NCBI GenBank assembly: GCA_027452165.1
Contig: DAIDGX010000008.1
Location: 103,565 to 167,564, forward strand
Source of the DNA: Vulcanimicrobiota bacterium
Lineage (GTDB): Bacteria > Vulcanimicrobiota > Vulcanimicrobiia > Vulcanimicrobiales > Vulcanimicrobiaceae
Length of the DNA stretch: 64,000 nucleotides
Reading direction: 5' to 3'
The first letter of the stretch is position 1; every line of letters begins with the position of its first letter. Position numbers and translations under genes: made by a program. A model generated the notes under the pieces. The model was given only the letters and a program-made list of their open reading frames with translations, searched no databases and was not told the DNA's origin. This document shows positions 60,238 through 64,000 of this stretch, piece by piece.

Positions 60238-60334
60238 GGTTCGATGCTAGCCTGCCTGGGAGCAGAGATGCTTGGGAGACTTCACAGGTAGCTGTAGGCT
60301 TTTTGCGGTGTGCCGATTTGCCGCATGCGTGCCG

Positions 60335-60973
60335 CTAACGCTCGTAGAGCATGGCGGCGCGATCATCGCGGATTTCCCAACCCTTGCGTTCAAGTTCGGG
60401 TCGCTCCTCGTCGTGCTCGGCGTAGCCGACGCAAAGGTAGGCGATGAGTTGCCAATCGGCGGGAACGTCGAGTGCCGCGGTGACGACGTCGGGCTCGAGG
60501 ATCGAGACCCAGCCAACGCCGATGCCTGCAGCGCGCGCGGCGAGCCAGAACGTGTAAATGGCCATGACGGCAGAGTAGGCGAGGGTTTCGGGCATCGTCG
60601 CGCGGCCGAGACCGCGACCGCTGTTCGTTGCGGTATCGCAGAAAACGGCGAGGTGCACGGGCGCTTCGCGCATGCCGGAAAGTTTGAGCGCAGCGTATTT
60701 TTCGGCGTCTTCGCCGCTCATGCCACGGAGCGCATCGGCGTTGGCGCGCGTGAATGAGTCGATTGCGGCGCTACGACGCGTGGAATCGCGGACCGCGACG
60801 AAGCGCCAGGGTTGCGAATAGCCGACCGAGGGCGAGAGGGAAGCCTCGGCTACCAGCGCCTGCAGTGTGGCCGGATCGACCGGATCGGCGCGGAAATGTC
60901 GCACGTCGCGGCGCCAGCGAAAGAGTTCGGCGAGACGCTCGCGGAACGACGCGTCGAACTGCGGGACGCTCAC
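60335..60973 (-). CDS. bluB: 5,6-dimethylbenzimidazole synthase
   Basis: Cleaves FMN with oxygen to dimethylbenzimidazole, the lower ligand of vitamin B12. The 212-residue nitroreductase-fold protein has FRWRRDVRHFR, SLSPSVGYSQPWRFVAV, FCDTATNSGRGLGRATMPETLAYSAV and GIGVGWVSILEPD. These are characteristic BluB positions and differ from generic nitroreductases. It starts at GTG overlapping the panB stop. No cobalamin gene is beside it. Confidence 0.9.
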   Translation of the reverse strand: MSVPQFDASFRERLAELFRWRRDVRHFRADPVDPATLQALVAEASLSPSVGYSQPWRFVAVRDSTRRSAAIDSFTRANADALRGMSGEDAEKYAALKLSGMREAPVHLAVFCDTATNSGRGLGRATMPETLAYSAVMAIYTFWLAARAAGIGVGWVSILEPDVVTAALDVPADWQLIAYLCVGYAEHDEERPELERKGWEIRDDRAAMLYER

Positions 60974-61800
60974 GCTTGAGGGAACGCAGCACGTTTGACG
61001 GCGTTTGCATACTCGCGCAGCGCCTCGGTCGCGGCGCGACCAATCTCGGCGAAGCGGGTTGCGAACGGCGGCGAATGCGGATACATGCCGAGCAGATCGT
61101 GGATGACCAACACTTGGGCGTCGCAGTGCGGCCCCGAGCCGATGCCGATTGTGAGGATGGCGAGTTGTTCGGTGAGTTCGCGCGCGATCTCGGCATCAAC
61201 GACCTCAAGGACGATCGCGTACGCGCCTGCCTCTTGCACCGCGAGGGCATCTTCAAGCAATCGATCGCGATGCGTGCGCTTGCGGTAACCGGGACCAAGG
61301 CCCGCGGTTTGGGGTGTGACGCCGATGTGACCGACGACCGGAATGCCCACGCGCGCGATCGCGCGAACGCGTTGCGCCTCGTACACCCCGCCTTCGAGTT
61401 TAACCGATTGCGCGCCGCCTTCTTTAATGAGGCGAATCGCGTTACGGACAGCCTCTTCGTCGCTTACTTGATACGAACCGAACGGCATGTCGGCGACGAT
61501 GTGCGCGCGTGAAGTTGCACGCGTGACGGCCGCGGTGTGGTGCAGCATCTGCTCCATCGTGACCGGCGTGGTTTCATCGTATCCGAGCACCACGTTGCCA
61601 AGGCTGTCGCCGACGAGAATCCAATCGATGCCCGCCTCTTCGGCAAACTGGGCGAACGGCGTGTCGTAGGCGGTCACCATAGGAACGGGCGTGCCGCCCT
61701 TCCGGCGCTTTATCGCTCCGGCGGTGATGCGGCGCAGCGCGGGCCCTTTGGCCGGCTCGTACGGGCGCGCGTCGCCGTTCGGCAGATCGTTGGAGGTCAT
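60970..61800 (-). CDS. panB: 3-methyl-2-oxobutanoate hydroxymethyltransferase
   Basis: First committed pantothenate step. The 276-residue TIM barrel shows MVTAYDTPFAQFAEEAGIDWILVGDSLGNVVLGYD (metal-binding Asp-Ser), VTMEQMLHHTAAVTR, VADMPFGSYQVS and VKLEGG with the catalytic Glu in the conserved position. It overlaps bluB by four bases, so both genes are co-transcribed. Confidence 0.95.
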   Translation of the reverse strand: MTSNDLPNGDARPYEPAKGPALRRITAGAIKRRKGGTPVPMVTAYDTPFAQFAEEAGIDWILVGDSLGNVVLGYDETTPVTMEQMLHHTAAVTRATSRAHIVADMPFGSYQVSDEEAVRNAIRLIKEGGAQSVKLEGGVYEAQRVRAIARVGIPVVGHIGVTPQTAGLGPGYRKRTHRDRLLEDALAVQEAGAYAIVLEVVDAEIARELTEQLAILTIGIGSGPHCDAQVLVIHDLLGMYPHSPPFATRFAEIGRAATEALREYANAVKRAAFPQA

Positions 61801-61848
61801 GGTGCCGGTGGTTCGGGCTCAGAATTGCGGCTCCCGTTTCCGACATGG

Positions 61849-62472
61849 TCACTGGCACGAGCCAAACGATGCTGCGGTCATGGTGAGTCCAATGGAAGCC
61901 TGCGGCGTGCCAGCGCCGACGCTGAAGTCAGTCACGGAAAGCGGAGACTGCTGCGTCGGTGCGGCTGACATGGAAACGCCTGGGCCGAAAAATGCGCTTC
62001 CCGAGACCGATACCGGTGATGGAGAGTCGTTGATTTGCCAGTCCGCCGTAACAGAAAGTCCGCCTGTTCCAACGCCGGTAGAATAGTCCGCCTGGACGCC
62101 GCAACTTTTAAATACGAGGGAACCTGGACCCACTGTCGCGGTGTACGAACTTGGAACGAGCTTGTCGACCTTTTGGGTCTCGTTGTAAAGGGCGTCTAGG
62201 ACGCTAGCAGTGGTAATTGTGAATGGGCCTACGTGAAAGTACGATCCGCCGAACAGGTACGTCCACATGTCGCCGAAGTCCGATGACGGCATACACGTCG
62301 AGATATCGAAGCCATCGTCAGTTCCGCATGGGAAGTAGCCAGACGGGTCAGAGTATTTGATCGGGTTGTTGAGATTCCACATGTAGCTGCGTTCGGTCGC
62401 CGGATCTGATGCGTAGCCACTAGTGGCGGCACCGGCGCGGTCTTGTGCGCGCCGCAGGTTGAGGCACAAACG
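61849..62472 (-). pseudogene. RHS C-terminal tip, orphan and 5'-truncated
   Basis: The frame (open back to the stop at 62473-62475) begins with no proper start (a TTG at 62469) and shows the end of the RHS core, SYMWNLNNPIKYSDPSGYF, which in RHS proteins sits just before the variable toxin or tip. The following about 160 residues are a unique beta-rich region (SVLDALYNETQKVDKLVPSS, ..., SAFFGPGVSMSAAP) ending at 61849. It lies opposite to the adjacent plus-strand RHS frame and appears to be a detached tip left by inversion or duplication. Confidence 0.7.
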
Positions 62473-64000
62473 TCAACGTACGATCAGAACGGCGAATACG
62501 GCTTGCTCTCGAGCGTGGAGAACGCCGATGACAGCGTACTCACCTACAGCGCGTACGACGCCGCAAACCGCGTCCTCTCGGAGACGACCACGTTTGCGGG
62601 CTTGACGAACCCGTACCGCTCGTTCACGTACGATGCGGACGGGCGCACGACCGCGATTACCAACGCGCTCGGTACGCAGACGTGGCAGTTCGATGCCGAT
62701 GGCAACGTCGCGCAAACCGTCGAACCAGCCTCCTTGCAAAACCATGCGACGATCGCATACGGCTACTATCCTGACGGCCGTCGTGCCTCAACGCAGGTAA
62801 CGCCGAGTGGAGCGTTCAGTTTCAGTAAGAACTACTCGTACTACCCCACGGCACAGTTGAAGAGCGAGACGTTCAGCGGCGACGGCACGTCGCTTGCGTT
62901 CTCGTGGACGTATAGTGCCGCGGGCCAGATGCTCACGTTTACGGCTCCGCAGACATCGCAGGAAACCTACGGGTACGACGGGTTTGGGCGGATTAGCAGC
63001 CTTACCTACGCGTCGGCGGCGGCGCAGAGCCAAAGCGACAGTGGCTATACCTACGATGCCGCCGGTGACAAGCTCGGCTACCTATCGGCACCGGGGGGCG
63101 GTTCGGGTTACCCGATCCACCTCGATTACAACCTGCGCGGCGAACTCGTGCGCGATACGACGAGCGATAGCAATACGAAGACGTATCCGATTCTGCAGCG
63201 TAGCGCGAACGGGCACATGGTGGCGTTGATGGCCAAGGGCATCCCGATCCCGGCGAGCCAGCTCGGCGATTGGGATGCGCGCACCGGTGCGAGTCTTGGG
63301 CCGGATCCGCGCCCGGACCTCGGTCAGTACGGCGGCACGTTCTACTACAACCCGTCGGACGCATCCAACGGGATGGCCATGTACGATGCGCGTGGCGATC
63401 TGCAACAGACGACGGCGCTACGGAAGCTTGAATGGACGTCGCAGTACGGTACGAGTTGCGGCCCGGTGTACGAGCCTTACGGCGACAGCTACCAGTACGA
63501 TGTGGAGAACCACACCGTCGGTCACACGAGCGGCGTGGAGATTGGCGGCTCGCCGCTAGCAACGCCGGCGCCGGGAGCGCCGCTGGGTCTCGCGTGCGCT
63601 AAGACGATGCCGGCTATGACGCTTACCAACGAGACATACGCGTGGGGGCCGAACGGCCATCCCGATGTTGCCGTGGACACCTTCGGTGGTGCTGGGAACT
63701 CGCTTGCGGGACGGGTGAATACGCAGACGATGCACTGGGACGGCAGCGCGATTGCCTTCACGTCGTTTAGCAGCACGTACGGCTCCACGCAAACGACTGG
63801 ATCGAAGCCGCCGGGCATCGACGAAATCTTCCTCGGCGATTTCGCCGTCTATTACCCGCCCACGACCTCGACGCCGAACACGCCGGGCGTAGCGGTGCTG
63901 CCCCGCGACGAGGGCGGCGCGGTGTTGGGCAATACGGCAAGTGCGTTCAGCGCAGCGTGCGGTCAGCGGCCCTTCCTCGCAAACGGCCCATACGATCTGC
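62410..64000 (+). CDS. RHS/YD-repeat protein (partial; runs off the right edge)
   Basis: A single open frame from 62410 to the end without a stop; the first in-frame TTG (62443) is a weak start, so the 5' end is probably broken. It encodes about 500 residues of YD repeats: YDAANRVLSETT, YDADGRTTAIT, YGYDGFGRISSLTYA, YTYDAAGDKLGYL and YNLRGELVRDTT. YD-repeat proteins form shells that deliver C-terminal toxins or act in surface adhesion. No core domain or toxin end is seen before the window stops. Confidence 0.85.

Overview
This window comes from a GC-rich bacterial chromosome. The genes are bacterial (CydAB, DapB, ComF, Bax-inhibitor-type membrane protein, LCP protein, RHS protein), tightly packed, and often overlap by ATGA or GTGA. 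GTG and TTG starts are frequent. I cannot name the organism. A poorly cultivated phylum such as Candidatus Eremiobacterota (WPS-2) would fit, but that is a guess. A site matching the actinobacterial/Gram-positive type of LexA box sits near 54.5 kb.

Layout. 0-4.7 kb: surface-polysaccharide genes (GT2 glycosyltransferase, polytopic membrane protein, helical glycosidase-like protein, LCP protein). 4.7-9.1 kb: small exported, membrane and zinc-binding proteins, a BNR propeller/MoaD-like pair, tRNA-Glu and tRNA-Gln with a terminator, and an HNH nuclease. 9.2-12.6 kb: sugar-nucleotide and glycosyltransferase genes. 12.6-18.6 kb: PcrA-type helicase, then dapB-asd-lysC-dapA (aspartate to lysine/diaminopimelate). 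18.6-20.4 kb: WecG/TagA transferase and a second nucleotidyltransferase. 20.4-26.3 kb: comF, ribD, ribE, a thioesterase, a structured non-coding stretch, and then an HTH-RibB-RibA fusion with ribH. 26.2-31.2 kb: SCO-like protein, mtnA, holA and a membrane-bound AAA protein with degenerate P-loops.

31.2-38.6 kb is a purine operon: purB, a PAICS-like purC-purE fusion, purL, purQ, a purS-like gene and an archaeal-type purP. 38.5-45.1 kb is an accessory stretch of exported proteins and an FAD enzyme, laced with short diverged repeats. 45.1-48.6 kb: cydAB and a second, diverged purP. 48.8-56.7 kb: zinc-ribbon protein, methyltransferase, tpx, guaA, a three-way-junction inverted-repeat element, purD, a radical-SAM gene behind a LexA-type box, a Bax-inhibitor-type protein and purF. 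56.7-61.8 kb: CLC chloride channel, homocysteine methyltransferase, YHYH protein, bluB and panB. 61.8-64 kb: two RHS gene pieces in opposite orientation, one running off the right edge.

The main themes are purine synthesis of mixed bacterial, archaeal and animal-like architecture, and riboflavin synthesis that may regulate itself through an HTH domain fused to the first enzyme. The best novelty candidates are HTH-RibBA with its palindromic promoter, the PAICS-like fusion with a catalytically eroded PurE half, the two PurP paralogues, the pseudo-AAA protein, and the unexplained structured element that begins with a tRNA-Asp 5' half.
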